A DNA stretch of 64,000 nt from Micromonospora yangpuensis (GCF_900091615.1 NZ_FMIA01000002.1:682001-746000), one strand, 5' to 3'; shown: positions 51,698 to 60,115, counted from the first letter of the stretch. Notes: generated from the sequence alone by a model not told the origin. Numbers and translations are program-made.

Positions 51698-52897
51698 TCA
51701 GCCGTCCACCGGGTGCTGGGAGATCGGCAGGCCGGCGGCGACCCGGAAACCACCCTCGGGCCGGGGCCCGGTGCTGAGCCGTCCGCCGGCCCGGCGGATC
51801 CGCTCGCCGAGGCTGGCCAGGCCGTGCCCGGCGGAGAGCCCGACCGCCGGACGGGCCGAGGCGGCTGGGCCGTCGTCGTCGATCCGCAGCAACAGCACCT
51901 GCTCCTCCCAGGTGAAGTAGATCCGGACCCGGCTGCCGGCACCGGCGTGCTTCAGGGTGTTGGTCAGGCTCTCCTGCACCGTCCGGTACGCGGCCAGCTC
52001 CACGCTCGGGTCCAGCGGGGCGGCCCGGCCCGAGGTGTGCGTCCACACCGACAGTCCGGTCCGGCGCATCGAGGCGAGCAGCACCTCGATGTCGGCGAGC
52101 CGGGGCTGTGGCCCGAGCCGGTCGGCTCCGCCCGCCGGGTCGGCGTCGGCGGTCATCACGTCGAGCAGCCGGCGCAGCTCCGCCATCGCCTGCTGGCCGG
52201 CCTGCTGGATGTGCAGCAGCGCCTGCCGGGCCCGTTCCGGTTCGGCGGTGGCGACCTGGGCCGCGCCGGCCGCCTGGAGCACCATCACGGTCACCGAGTG
52301 GGAGACCACGTCGTGCAGCTCGGCGGCGATCCGCTGCCGTTCCCGGGTGACCGCCTCGTCCCGGGCGGCCTGCCGGTCGGTGTCGAACTGCCGGACCCGG
52401 GCCCGGTGGCCCCGCACCACCAGCCCGGCGGACCAGGCCGCGCCGTACACCAGGGCGAACATCAGCGCGGTGACCAGGAACTCGCCGAACCGGGCCCCGA
52501 CGACCGGTTCGATCCGGTACGAGTCCAGCGCGTTGAGCAGCCCCCGGCCGCAGGCCGCCGCGTACGCCCCGGCGGAGACCGCGAGCGGACGCAGCACCGC
52601 CACCGAGTACAACGCGACGACCAGCGCCACCCAGGGCCGGTAGTCGTGCAGCAGGAACCACACCACGACGCCGTGCGCGCACTCGACGACGAAGACCGTG
52701 ACCGGCGCCCGGTGCCGCCAGGCCAACGCCCCGACCGAGACCAGCGCGGCGAGCAGTTGCAGGAGCCAGGCGGTGGTGCTGACCGGCCGGTGCTGGATCA
52801 CCACCGACGACGAGGTGAAGAGGTCGAGCAGGCCGAACGCCGGCAGCAGGACCGCGTCCCGGGGTAGCCGCCGGTGCCAGGGCAGGGTGCCGGTCAC
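51698..52897 (-). CDS. sensor histidine kinase (HisKA_3 type)
   Basis: 399 aa. Several N-terminal membrane helices (about 20-165) precede the DesK/NarX-like dimerisation domain with phospho-His in ELHDVVSHSV (about 194) and the ATPase N-box ESLTNTLKHAG. The C-terminal glycine boxes (GHGLASLGERIRRAGG) are intact. It likely phosphorylates the adjacent response regulator. There is no clear periplasmic sensory domain, so it may sense the membrane itself. Confidence 0.92.
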   Translation of the reverse strand: MTGTLPWHRRLPRDAVLLPAFGLLDLFTSSSVVIQHRPVSTTAWLLQLLAALVSVGALAWRHRAPVTVFVVECAHGVVVWFLLHDYRPWVALVVALYSVAVLRPLAVSAGAYAAACGRGLLNALDSYRIEPVVGARFGEFLVTALMFALVYGAAWSAGLVVRGHRARVRQFDTDRQAARDEAVTRERQRIAAELHDVVSHSVTVMVLQAAGAAQVATAEPERARQALLHIQQAGQQAMAELRRLLDVMTADADPAGGADRLGPQPRLADIEVLLASMRRTGLSVWTHTSGRAAPLDPSVELAAYRTVQESLTNTLKHAGAGSRVRIYFTWEEQVLLLRIDDDGPAASARPAVGLSAGHGLASLGERIRRAGGRLSTGPRPEGGFRVAAGLPISQHPVDG

Positions 52898-52916
52898 CGC
52901 TGCGTCCCTTCCGGTG

Positions 52917-53606
52917 CTACTGGTCGGAGTCCGGGCAGCCGATGCCGAAGAGCCGACAGGTCCAGCTCAGCGGGGTCTCCGGCGGCTCGTCCCCGCCCGG
53001 TACCCGGGCCGGTGCCGCGAGCTGCGGCCCGTCTCCGTCCGCGCGGCCGGGCCGCCGTTCACCACCGGCCGCCGCCGGGGCGTCGGCCACCGCACCACCG
53101 GCCGCCGCCGGGCCGTCGGCCATCGCGCCACCGGCCGCCGCCGGGGCGTCGGCCACCGCACCACCGGCCGCCGGGCCGTCGGCTACCGCCGGGCCGTCCG
53201 GCGCGGTCGGCGGCCAGAGCGGGTGGTCGTCCCGATCCAGCAGGGCGATGACCTGCCGTACCTCCTCGGTCGTGGTGCCGTGGGCGGCCGAGGCCGCCGG
53301 GGCGTACCCGTGGGTGGGGGTGACCATCACCAGGTCCGGCCGGCCGGCGGCGGCGCGGGCCAGCAGGCTCACCTCGTCGGCGGCCAGCGGCGCGGGCGCG
53401 CCGTCGCCGGGCCCGCCGGCCGGGTCGTCGCCGGGCCCGCCGGCCGAGCGGAGCCGCAGCTGCCCGGCGGCGGTGAGCAGGTCGGCCGCGCTGGCGCGCA
53501 GCAACAGGTGCCGGTCGTCCAGGGCCACGCCATGCGCCACCGTCGTCCACCGGTCACCGTCGGAGCTGTGTTGCAGGAGTACGACGAGCTGCGTGTCGAT
53601 CGCCAT
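52917..53606 (-). CDS. unknown protein, divergent from LanKC, with 11-aa repeats and a Cys-containing C-terminus
   Basis: 229 aa. The N-terminal 110 residues look folded (TQLVVLLQHSSDGDRWTTVAHG). A middle section contains four 11-residue repeats of GGAVADAPAAA type, encoded by 33-bp tandem repeats. The C-terminus ends LSWTCRLFGIGCPDSDQ with two cysteines. It is upstream of, and on the strand opposite to, the lanthionine synthetase. Its role is unknown, and I do not claim it is a precursor. Confidence 0.5.
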   Translation of the reverse strand: MAIDTQLVVLLQHSSDGDRWTTVAHGVALDDRHLLLRASAADLLTAAGQLRLRSAGGPGDDPAGGPGDGAPAPLAADEVSLLARAAAGRPDLVMVTPTHGYAPAASAAHGTTTEEVRQVIALLDRDDHPLWPPTAPDGPAVADGPAAGGAVADAPAAAGGAMADGPAAAGGAVADAPAAAGGERRPGRADGDGPQLAAPARVPGGDEPPETPLSWTCRLFGIGCPDSDQ

Positions 53607-53902
53607 CGGAGGTCCTTCGCCGAAGTGTGCACGCGGCGCTGTGCCGCGTACCCGCAGATTCTCGTCGGGGCGACCCGGCCGGCGGGTCCGTCCCCAGGGT
53701 GACTTTCCTCGTCCCCCTGTGGACGGAGGCGGACCGGGCGGCCTGCGTCCGGTCGGGGAGTCGAAAGCTCAGCCTGCGGCCGGACGGCGGCGACGGCCGG
53801 TTCGCCCAGGATGGTGGATGTCCGAAGCGCCCCGCCGACCGGCAACGACGGCGGAGCGGCGGCGGACACCCCGCCCGTATCCCGTCGTCGCAGAGGTGTG
53901 CC

Positions 53903-56900
53903 ATGCCCACGCCAGGTGCCTTCCTGATCGCCGATCCGATCTTCGTCGACTCACCGGCGAACGTCGACGACACCGCGAGCCGCTTCCCGCTGGCCGCCGA
54001 GGTGCCGCCGGCCGGTTGGCAGACGGTCGCCGAGGGCGGCTGGGTGATGTGGTTCCCGACCGGGGTTAGCCTGCCCCGCCAGGGCTGGAAGGTGCACGTC
54101 TCGGTGGAGCTGGACGCCGCCGCCGAGGTGCTCGGCGAGGTCCGGGACTTCTGCGTCGAACGGGGCGTCGCCTTCAAGTTCCTGCGCAGCCGCCGACTGG
54201 CCCTGGCCCACAACGAGAAGTACGCCCACCGGGGCGGCAGCGGCAAACTCGCCGCCCTGTACCCGCCCGACGAGGCGACCCTGCGGCTGGTCCTCGACGA
54301 GCTGGGCGACCGCCTCGCCGGCCACCGGGGCCCGTACGTCCTCAGCGACCTGCGCTGGGGCGACGGCCCGCTGTACCTGCGCTACGGCGCCTTCGAGCAG
54401 CGGTACTGCCTCGACGGCGACCAGCCCGTCCCGGCCGTGCAGCGCCCCGACGGGACACTGGTGCCCGACGAGCGGAACCCGGTGTTCACCGTCCCCGACT
54501 GGGCGCCGGTGCCCGACTTCGTCGCCGCCCGGATGCGGGCGCTGGCCGAGGAGGCGGTCGCCGAGCAGCCGTACCGGATCGACGAGGCGCTGCACCACTC
54601 CAACGGCGGCGGCGTGTACCGGGGCACCGACCTGCGCGACGGACGGCAGGTGGTGCTGCGCGAGGCCCGCCCGTACGCCGGACTCGACGGCGCCGGCACC
54701 GACGCGGTCACCCGGCTGCGACGGGAACGCGACGCGCTGACCCGCCTCGCCGACCTGGACTGCGTACCCCGACTGGTGGACTACTTCACCTGGTGGGAAC
54801 ACGAGTACCTGGTGGAGGAGTACGTCGAGGGCGGCACCCTCCAGCACGAGGTGGCCCTGCGCCACCCGCTGATCTACCCGGACCCGTCGCCGACCGAACT
54901 GACCGGGTACACCGACTGGGCCCTCGACGTGGTGGACCGGGTCGAGCGGGCCCTGACCCAGGTGCACGAGCGGGGCATCGTCTTCGGCGACCTGCACACC
55001 GCGAATGTGATGATCCGCCCGGACGGCGGCGTCGTGCTCATCGACTTCGAGCAGGCGTACGGGATCGACGAGGACTTCACCCCCACCCTGGGCGACCCGG
55101 GCTTCGCCACCGCGCGGGTACGGCACGGCCGGGCGGTCGACGACTACGCCCTGGCCTGCCTGCGCCTGAGCATCTTCGCCCCGGCCACCCCGCTGCTGTC
55201 GCTTGCCGACGGCAAACTCGACGACCTGCTGGCGGTGGCGAGCCGCTTCCCGCTCCCGGCCGGCTGGCCCGAGCGGATCCGCGCCGACCTCCGACAGGCC
55301 CTGGCCGCCGGCTCCACCGCGACTTCGGATGTGGGCCCGGTTTCCGGCGCGGGCCTGGCGTCCGGCGCGGGCCTGGCGTCCGGCGCGGGCCCGGTTTCCG
55401 GCGTGGGCCTGGCGTCCGGCGTGGGCCTGGCGTCCGGCGTGGGCCCGGCTGCCGGCGCGGGTACGGCTGCCGGCGTTGGTCGGGCTGCCCGGCGGCTGCG
55501 GGCGGTCGATGCGTCCGGTGCGGTGGCGCGGCGGGTCGGGCGGTACCCCTGGCCGGTTGAGGCCGGGCCGGCCGAGCACGCCGGGCTGCTCGACTCGCTC
55601 GCCGCCGGTATCCGGGCCAGCGCCACCCCGGAACGCACCGACCGGCTCTTCCCCGGTGACCTGGGCCAGTACCCGCACGGCGGGGCCACCGTGGCGCACG
55701 GCGCAGCCGGCGTCATCCACGTGCTCACCAGCACCCGGATGGCGTACCCGGAACGGGAGGAACACCTGGACTGGCTGATCCGGGCCGCCGACCGGCTGCC
55801 CGGGGAGTACGTCGGCCTCTACGACGGCCTGGCCGGCATCGCCACCGTCCTGCACCGCACCGGACGCGGCGACGCGGCCCGCCAGCTGATCGCCAGGTGT
55901 CGGTCCCGACTGACCGAGGTACGCGGTGTCTCCCTGCACAGTGGACTCGCCGGCATCGGCCTGGCCCTCGCCGGACTGACCGTTCCGGATCGGGCGGTCG
56001 AGGACGACCTGCTGGTCATCGGGGAACGGCTGGTCCGGGCGCTCGCCGACCCGTCGGTGCCGGATGTCGTCGAACCGTCCCGCCCCGGCCTGCTGCGCGG
56101 CTGGTCCGGACCGGCGGTCTTCCTCTCCCGGCTCTACGACCGTACCGGCGACCCCCGACACCTGGCCGCCGCGTACGCCGCGCTCGACCGCGACCTGGCC
56201 CGCTGCGTGACCGACCGGTGCGGCAACCTGCAGGTCTCCGACGAACCCCGGTTGCTGCTCTACCTGGACGAGGGCAGCGCCGGGGTGGCGGTGGCCGCGC
56301 ACGAGCTGCTCCGCCACGGCGAGGTAGCCCGCCTGCGCGAAACACTTACCGGGGTACGCCGGGCGCTCGGCGCGGAGTTCGTCCTGCTCCCCGGGCTGTT
56401 CCACGGCCGAGCCGGGTTGCTGGCCACCGCCGCCCGGTTGGCGACCAGCCCCCGGGCGACCACGAGTTCCCGGTTGGCAACCAGCCCCCGGGCGACCACG
56501 AGTTCCCGGTTGGCAGCCAGCCCCCGGGTGGCTGATGACCGGCCCGACCGGATCACCGTCGGCCGAGCCTGGCCGGGGGAGTCGGACCGGCAGGTCCTGG
56601 CTCACCTGGACCGGTTCGCCCACCACGCGTACGCCCTCGACGGTCAGCTCGCCTTTCCCGGCGACACGATGATCCGGCTGTCGATGGACCTGGCCACCGG
56701 AAGCGCCGGGGTGCTGTCCGCCCTGCACGCCGCGCTGCACCGGACCGGGGTCACCCTGCCCTTTCTCGACCTCCCACCGAGCCCCGCGTCCACCGACCAC
56801 CCCCGTCCGGCCGGCGCCGACGAGCGAACCGTGTCGGCTGGTGCCGGCGAGCGAACCGTGCCGGCTGGCGCGGGCGAGCGAACCGTGTCGGCTGGTGCCG

Positions 56901-56956
56901 GCGAGCGAACCGTGCCGGCTGGCGCGGGCGAGCGACCGCTGTCGTCCGTGGCCTGA
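53903..56956 (+). CDS. lanKC: class III lanthionine synthetase LanKC
   Basis: 1017 aa. N-terminal phosphoSer/Thr lyase-like region (about 1-210). Ser/Thr kinase domain about 225-430 with VVLREARPY, hinge EEYVEGG, catalytic GDLHTANV (about 362) and DFE (about 380). C-terminal LanC-like cyclase about 560-960 (GLYDGLAGIATVLHRTG, GLLRGWSGPAVFLSRLYDRTGD, FHGRAGLL). The three zinc ligands of class I/II/IV cyclases are not seen, which fits class III. In-frame repeats occupy the kinase-cyclase linker (18-bp, ASGVGL), about residue 845-870 (ATSPRATTSS) and the C-terminus (ERTVSAGAG). ATG 53903 is the start by SD and conservation. Confidence 0.9.
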   Translation: MPTPGAFLIADPIFVDSPANVDDTASRFPLAAEVPPAGWQTVAEGGWVMWFPTGVSLPRQGWKVHVSVELDAAAEVLGEVRDFCVERGVAFKFLRSRRLALAHNEKYAHRGGSGKLAALYPPDEATLRLVLDELGDRLAGHRGPYVLSDLRWGDGPLYLRYGAFEQRYCLDGDQPVPAVQRPDGTLVPDERNPVFTVPDWAPVPDFVAARMRALAEEAVAEQPYRIDEALHHSNGGGVYRGTDLRDGRQVVLREARPYAGLDGAGTDAVTRLRRERDALTRLADLDCVPRLVDYFTWWEHEYLVEEYVEGGTLQHEVALRHPLIYPDPSPTELTGYTDWALDVVDRVERALTQVHERGIVFGDLHTANVMIRPDGGVVLIDFEQAYGIDEDFTPTLGDPGFATARVRHGRAVDDYALACLRLSIFAPATPLLSLADGKLDDLLAVASRFPLPAGWPERIRADLRQALAAGSTATSDVGPVSGAGLASGAGLASGAGPVSGVGLASGVGLASGVGPAAGAGTAAGVGRAARRLRAVDASGAVARRVGRYPWPVEAGPAEHAGLLDSLAAGIRASATPERTDRLFPGDLGQYPHGGATVAHGAAGVIHVLTSTRMAYPEREEHLDWLIRAADRLPGEYVGLYDGLAGIATVLHRTGRGDAARQLIARCRSRLTEVRGVSLHSGLAGIGLALAGLTVPDRAVEDDLLVIGERLVRALADPSVPDVVEPSRPGLLRGWSGPAVFLSRLYDRTGDPRHLAAAYAALDRDLARCVTDRCGNLQVSDEPRLLLYLDEGSAGVAVAAHELLRHGEVARLRETLTGVRRALGAEFVLLPGLFHGRAGLLATAARLATSPRATTSSRLATSPRATTSSRLAASPRVADDRPDRITVGRAWPGESDRQVLAHLDRFAHHAYALDGQLAFPGDTMIRLSMDLATGSAGVLSALHAALHRTGVTLPFLDLPPSPASTDHPRPAGADERTVSAGAGERTVPAGAGERTVSAGAGERTVPAGAGERPLSSVA

Positions 56957-57111
56957 TCCGCCGCGATCGACCGCCCCGACCACCGCCGGACCGGGTGGCC
57001 GACGGCCACCGCCGATCCAGGTGGGCCGACGAGCACCGGCCAACCCGGGCCGTCCCCGACCACCGCCACCCCGGCGGTTGACCGAACGCCACGACGAAGG
57101 AGGTGACCCCC

Positions 57112-57210
57112 ATGACCGCGATCCTCGGCTTCCAGGCCCTGTCGCCCCAGAACCCGCAGGCCGTGCCCCCGATCTCCAGCACCCTGAGCTTCGGCTGCAA
57201 CTGCCGCTGA
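57112..57210 (+). CDS. class III lanthipeptide precursor 1
   Basis: 32 aa, too short for many gene finders. It has a perfect SD (AAGGAGGTGA) 5 nt before the ATG, about 155 bp after lanKC. The leader contains AILGFQAL, resembling the I/L-x-LQ box recognised by class III kinases. The core ends SSTLSFGCNC plus R, where Ser-x-x-Ser-x-x-Cys is the labionin/lanthionine pattern of class III lanthipeptides. A second Cys two residues on offers another ring. Function of the mature peptide is unknown. Confidence 0.85.
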   Translation: MTAILGFQALSPQNPQAVPPISSTLSFGCNCR

Positions 57211-57289
57211 TCCCCTCGCACGTCCCCGCTCCAGCCGGGCGTGCCGAGGCCCCCGTCCCCTTCGACACCCGCAAGGAGGTGAAACCGAC

Positions 57290-57388
57290 ATGAGCATCCT
57301 CAACCTGCAGGGCATGCGGCCGGAGGCCGCCCGCCAGGTGCCCCCGGCGCTCTCCAGCACCGTCAGCGTGCTGTGCAACTGCAACTGA
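57290..57388 (+). CDS. class III lanthipeptide precursor 2
   Basis: 32 aa with GCAAGGAGGTG SD. The leader has SILNLQGM (the LQ box), the core SSTVSVLCNCN. Precursors 1 and 2 share SSTxSxxCNC but differ at leader and ring-flank positions, so the synthetase probably processes both to two related products. The spacing between the two is 79 bp. A perfect terminator follows 13 bp later. Confidence 0.85.
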   Translation: MSILNLQGMRPEAARQVPPALSSTVSVLCNCN

Positions 57389-57400
57389 TCCACCAGGGTT

Positions 57401-57432
57401 CCGGGGCGGGCGTGACCTCACGCCCGCCCCGG
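57401..57432 (+). terminator. intrinsic terminator of the lanthipeptide operon
   Basis: A perfect 15-bp stem (57401-57415 with 57418-57432, arm CCGGGGCGGGCGTGA) lies 13 bp past precursor 2. No T-tract follows, as usual here. It separates the lanthipeptide genes from the repeat-rich spacer and the MFS gene. Confidence 0.85.
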
Positions 57433-57519
57433 CGGCCTTCGACTCGTCTGTCCCGGCGGCCTTCGACTCGTCTGTCCAGCCTTGCGCTGCTTACCCGTCC
57501 CGTCCCGTCCCCGTTCTTC

Positions 57520-57598
57520 TTGATCGACTCGGTTGAGCGGAAATGGCGGTAACCAAAGCCGTTCGACCCAGCCATATCGCCCCAACCGAGTCGATCAA
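57520..57598. repeat. long interrupted palindrome
   Basis: The arms TTGATCGACTCGGTTG (57520-57535) and its exact complement (57583-57598) flank a 47-nt core with partial complementarity. Such elements are found dispersed in actinomycete genomes, but here only one copy is present in the window. Confidence 0.8.
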
Positions 57599-57609
57599 CG
57601 CCGCCGACT

Positions 57610-57663
57610 AGAAGATCTAGGAACAATTCGGCCCTCATGGGTGCCCTTTCTTTCCAAGATTCT
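57610..57663. repeat. dispersed palindromic element, degenerate copy 2
   Basis: It shares AAGATCT, GGAA..AATTCGGCCC and CTTTCCAAGAT blocks with the element at 7004-7057, in the same relative positions, but pairs less well. It is presumably an older copy. Confidence 0.65.
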
Positions 57664-57665
57664 CT

Positions 57666-57905
57666 AACCGGTGGCCGGGCTGCAGGGCGACAGGGCTGCA
57701 GGGCGCTAACCGGCGGCAGGGCGTGGCCGGCGACCGTGCGGCAGGGCGCTAACCGGCGGCAGGGCGCTTACCGGCGGCAGGGCGCTAACCGGCGGCAGGG
57801 CGTGGCCGGCGACCGTGCGGCAGGGCGCTAACCGGCGGCAGGGCGCTTACCGGCGGCAGGGCGTTAGCCGGCGGCAGCACGGCAGCGCGGTAGCTGGCGG
57901 TAGGG
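57666..57905. repeat. 18-bp tandem array with 79-bp higher-order unit
   Basis: Units of GCTAACCGGCGGCAGGGC type are repeated about ten times with variants. A block beginning GCGTGGCCGG recurs 79 bp apart (57721 and 57800), giving a higher-order repeat. The array is non-coding and lies upstream of the MFS gene. Confidence 0.85.
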
Positions 57906-57977
57906 CTCCAGCCGGCGGGGGCGGCGAAACCAGATCCGTTCGCGTTCACTCGACGACCTGTATCCGGGGAGAATCCG

Positions 57978-59261
57978 ATGTCGTCCACCGGTCTGCGCCA
58001 CAACCGAGACTTTCTGCTCCTGGCCGTCGCGCGTACCTCGTCCAAACTGGGCGGTCAGATCACTGCCGTCGGGCTGCCACTGTTGGTGCTGGCGCTCACC
58101 GGATCGGCGACCGCCGCCGGTCTGGTCGCCCTCGCCGAGGGGATCGCACTGGTCGTCGTCCTGCTCCCCGCAGGTCTGGTCGCCGACCGCTGGGACCGCC
58201 GGGGCATCATGCTCGTCACCGAGGCCGGTTCGCTGGCCGGGCTCGCCGCGATCGGCGTACTCGCGCTCACCGGGCATGCCTCGGTGCTGACGGTGGCCGC
58301 GCTGGCCGCGGTCGTCGCGGGCCTCGGGGCCGCGCTGCAACCGGCGGCGGCCGCCGCCACCCGGGCCGTCGTGGCCGACCGTGACCTGCGCGCGGCCACC
58401 GTCTTCAACGAAACCCGCAACGGTACGTTGCACCTGGCCGGTCCGCCGTTGGGTGGCTTCCTGTTCACGGTCAACCCGGCGCTTCCGTTCGTTGTCGACG
58501 CGATCACCTCGGCCGTCGCGCTGGCCGCGGTGGCCCTGCTGCGGGGGCCACTCAAGCGACCAGGTGCCGGGCGATCTCGTCGGGAGGGTGGGGAGTCGCT
58601 GCCCCGGCAGGCGGTCGCCGGTATCCGGTTCCTGTGGGGGCGGCCGGCGCTGCGGTACACCCTGATCAGCAGCGCGGTGCTGAACTTCGCCTTCTCCGGG
58701 GTACTGCTGGCGATCCTGGTCGTCCCGGTCCGCAACGGCGCGTCGGGGCTCTCCGCCGGCATGATCATCTCCTGTGTCGGGCTCGGCGCGGTCATCGGCT
58801 CGCTGGTCGCCTCCTGGCTGACCGCCCGGATCGCCACCCGTACCCTGATTCTTGCCGTCTTCTGGGCCTGTGGCCTGCTCACCGCCGCGATGACCCTGAC
58901 CAGCAACGGGTACGTCCTCGGCGCGCTGGCCGGGGTCTCCGCCCTGCTCGTGCCGGCGGCCAACATCGGGATGCTCACCACCCAGGCCCTGCTCACCCCC
59001 GACCATCTTCAGGGGCGGGCGAACGCGGCGATCAGCTTCCTGGCGATGGTGGTGTCACCGTTCGGGCCGGCGGTGGCCGGACCCCTGATCGACCGCGCCT
59101 CGGCACCGGTGGTCTTCGGCTTCTTCGCCGTGCTGATGCTCGGCCTGGCGGCGGCCACCACCGCCAGCCCCGCCGTGCGGAGCCTGCCCGACCTGCGCCA
59201 CCTCGACCGGCCGGAGGCTCCCGGTCACGCCGCCGAGGAGGTCACCCCGCAACCGGCCTGA
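57978..59261 (+). CDS. MFS transporter, possible lanthipeptide exporter
   Basis: 427 aa with about 12 hydrophobic helices and the RhaT/enterobactin-exporter-like pattern GLVADRWDRRG between helices 2 and 3. ATG 57978 follows GGGGAGAATCC. It is separated from the precursors by a terminator and repeats, so co-transcription is doubtful, although position suggests export of the modified peptide. Class III clusters often carry ABC rather than MFS exporters, so a drug-efflux role is equally possible. Confidence 0.8.
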   Translation: MSSTGLRHNRDFLLLAVARTSSKLGGQITAVGLPLLVLALTGSATAAGLVALAEGIALVVVLLPAGLVADRWDRRGIMLVTEAGSLAGLAAIGVLALTGHASVLTVAALAAVVAGLGAALQPAAAAATRAVVADRDLRAATVFNETRNGTLHLAGPPLGGFLFTVNPALPFVVDAITSAVALAAVALLRGPLKRPGAGRSRREGGESLPRQAVAGIRFLWGRPALRYTLISSAVLNFAFSGVLLAILVVPVRNGASGLSAGMIISCVGLGAVIGSLVASWLTARIATRTLILAVFWACGLLTAAMTLTSNGYVLGALAGVSALLVPAANIGMLTTQALLTPDHLQGRANAAISFLAMVVSPFGPAVAGPLIDRASAPVVFGFFAVLMLGLAAATTASPAVRSLPDLRHLDRPEAPGHAAEEVTPQPA

Positions 59262-59326
59262 CCAGTCACACGCCATCGCTGCCCCGGATCGATCAATTAT
59301 CCCCAACAGAGTGCCACGAGCCGGTT

Positions 59327-59345
59327 CGTATTACACTGTCTTACG
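59327..59345. promoter_or_regulatory. operator-like palindrome overlapping the toxin start
   Basis: CGTATTACACTGTCTTACG is symmetric at CGTA..AC...GT..TACG and contains a -10-like TACACT. It overlaps the GTG start, which would then be nearly leaderless. An RHH antitoxin could bind here to autoregulate. Confidence 0.4.
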
Positions 59346-59626
59346 TGCCGGAGCGCGAGTATGTCTGGACCGAAGAGGGCCTTGCCAACGCCCGGAGCAA
59401 CGCTGTGAGCGTCGAAGAGGCGACCGACGCTCTCTATGCCCCAATGGGCCTACGCTATGAACGTACCCTCGGTGACCTGCTGCTTCTTGTTATGGGCATG
59501 GCGGGCAGCGGGCGAGTTGTGGCGGTCCTGTGCGATCGGATCGGTGGTACCCAGACCCACAAGATCATTGGGGTGCGCGCCCTGCGGGGCGGCGATCTTG
59601 ACGAGTGGAGGAGGCGAGTCCTGTGA
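59345..59626 (+). CDS. BrnT-like toxin candidate
   Basis: 93 aa. The sequence follows the BrnT pattern: YVWTEEGLANARSNAVSVEEATDAL (W..N...V..EEA), then beta strands RTLGDLLLLVMGMAGSGRVVAVLCDR and THKIIGVRAL. BrnT toxins are RelE-like ribonucleases encoded just before their RHH antitoxin, exactly the layout here. The GTG start has no SD but has a -10-like TACACT 7 nt upstream. The stop overlaps the next start (GTGA). Confidence 0.7.
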   Translation: MPEREYVWTEEGLANARSNAVSVEEATDALYAPMGLRYERTLGDLLLLVMGMAGSGRVVAVLCDRIGGTQTHKIIGVRALRGGDLDEWRRRVL

Positions 59627-59979
59627 GTGAACCCGAATTCGACCGGATGACCAAGGCTGAGGTCATCGATTGGTTCCAGAGCACCGACAGTCTGGCGCCG
59701 GTGTTCGACTCGATGACGCCCGGACCGGCCGCTCCCGCCGCACCAGAGGCACCCTTGATGCTGGTGAGCATCCGTCTCCCCGTCGCAATGGTCGAGCGGC
59801 TCGATCACTTGGCGGAGGAGTCTGGCGTTCGCCGGTCCGAGGTGATCCGAACGGCTCTGCACGAGTACGTGGCTACCCGGAGCACGCCGATCGGCCGGGA
59901 CGAGGCGGAGCATGCCCTCGACGTGCTGCGACGCATCGTCCGGTCGCACGCCCCGGAGGGGCATGCCGACGCCGCGTAA
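59623..59979 (+). CDS. ribbon-helix-helix antitoxin-type protein
   Basis: 118 aa. A BrnA/CopG-like ribbon-helix-helix is at about residues 45-90 (LMLVSIRLPVAMVERLDHLAEESGVRRSEVIRTALHEYV). The N-terminal 40 residues (EPEFDRMTKAEVIDWFQSTDS) would be the toxin-neutralising arm in front of the DNA-binding part. It is translationally coupled to the toxin. This domain order differs from typical BrnA, where the RHH is C-terminal, but is consistent with it. Confidence 0.75.
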   Translation: MSEPEFDRMTKAEVIDWFQSTDSLAPVFDSMTPGPAAPAAPEAPLMLVSIRLPVAMVERLDHLAEESGVRRSEVIRTALHEYVATRSTPIGRDEAEHALDVLRRIVRSHAPEGHADAA

Positions 59980-60115
59980 CCCGACATCGATCGTGCGACG
60001 TCCATTCCGACTGGCAGACGTGGGGCGGCACTGAACACCGGGGCAGCGCTGAACCCGGGGCGGCTGGTGTCCGTAGAACGATTGTCGACGATCCAGCCGG
60101 CCGACGGAGAGTGGG

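Larger units (their letters stand above)
57389..57977. other. 589-bp gene-free, repeat-rich spacer
   Basis: The stretch contains the operon terminator, a 24-bp direct repeat (GGCCTTCGACTCGTCTGTCC, about 57433-57479), a 16-bp-arm palindrome (57520-57598), a degenerate dispersed palindrome (57610-57663) and an 18-bp/79-bp higher-order tandem array (about 57666-57905). No protein gene is convincing. The MFS promoter is probably in the last 60 bp. Confidence 0.7.

Noticed and set aside
53951..57421. 1156-codon minus-strand ORF antisense to lanKC
   Set aside because: Its length is a by-product of high GC; the amino acid pattern (GVRPGA) is low-complexity and the plus strand encodes LanKC.
58634..59626. 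330-codon frame that joins MFS shadow to the BrnT-like gene
   Set aside because: Only its last 93 codons have protein-like features; the remainder is antisense-like shadow of the MFS gene in another frame.
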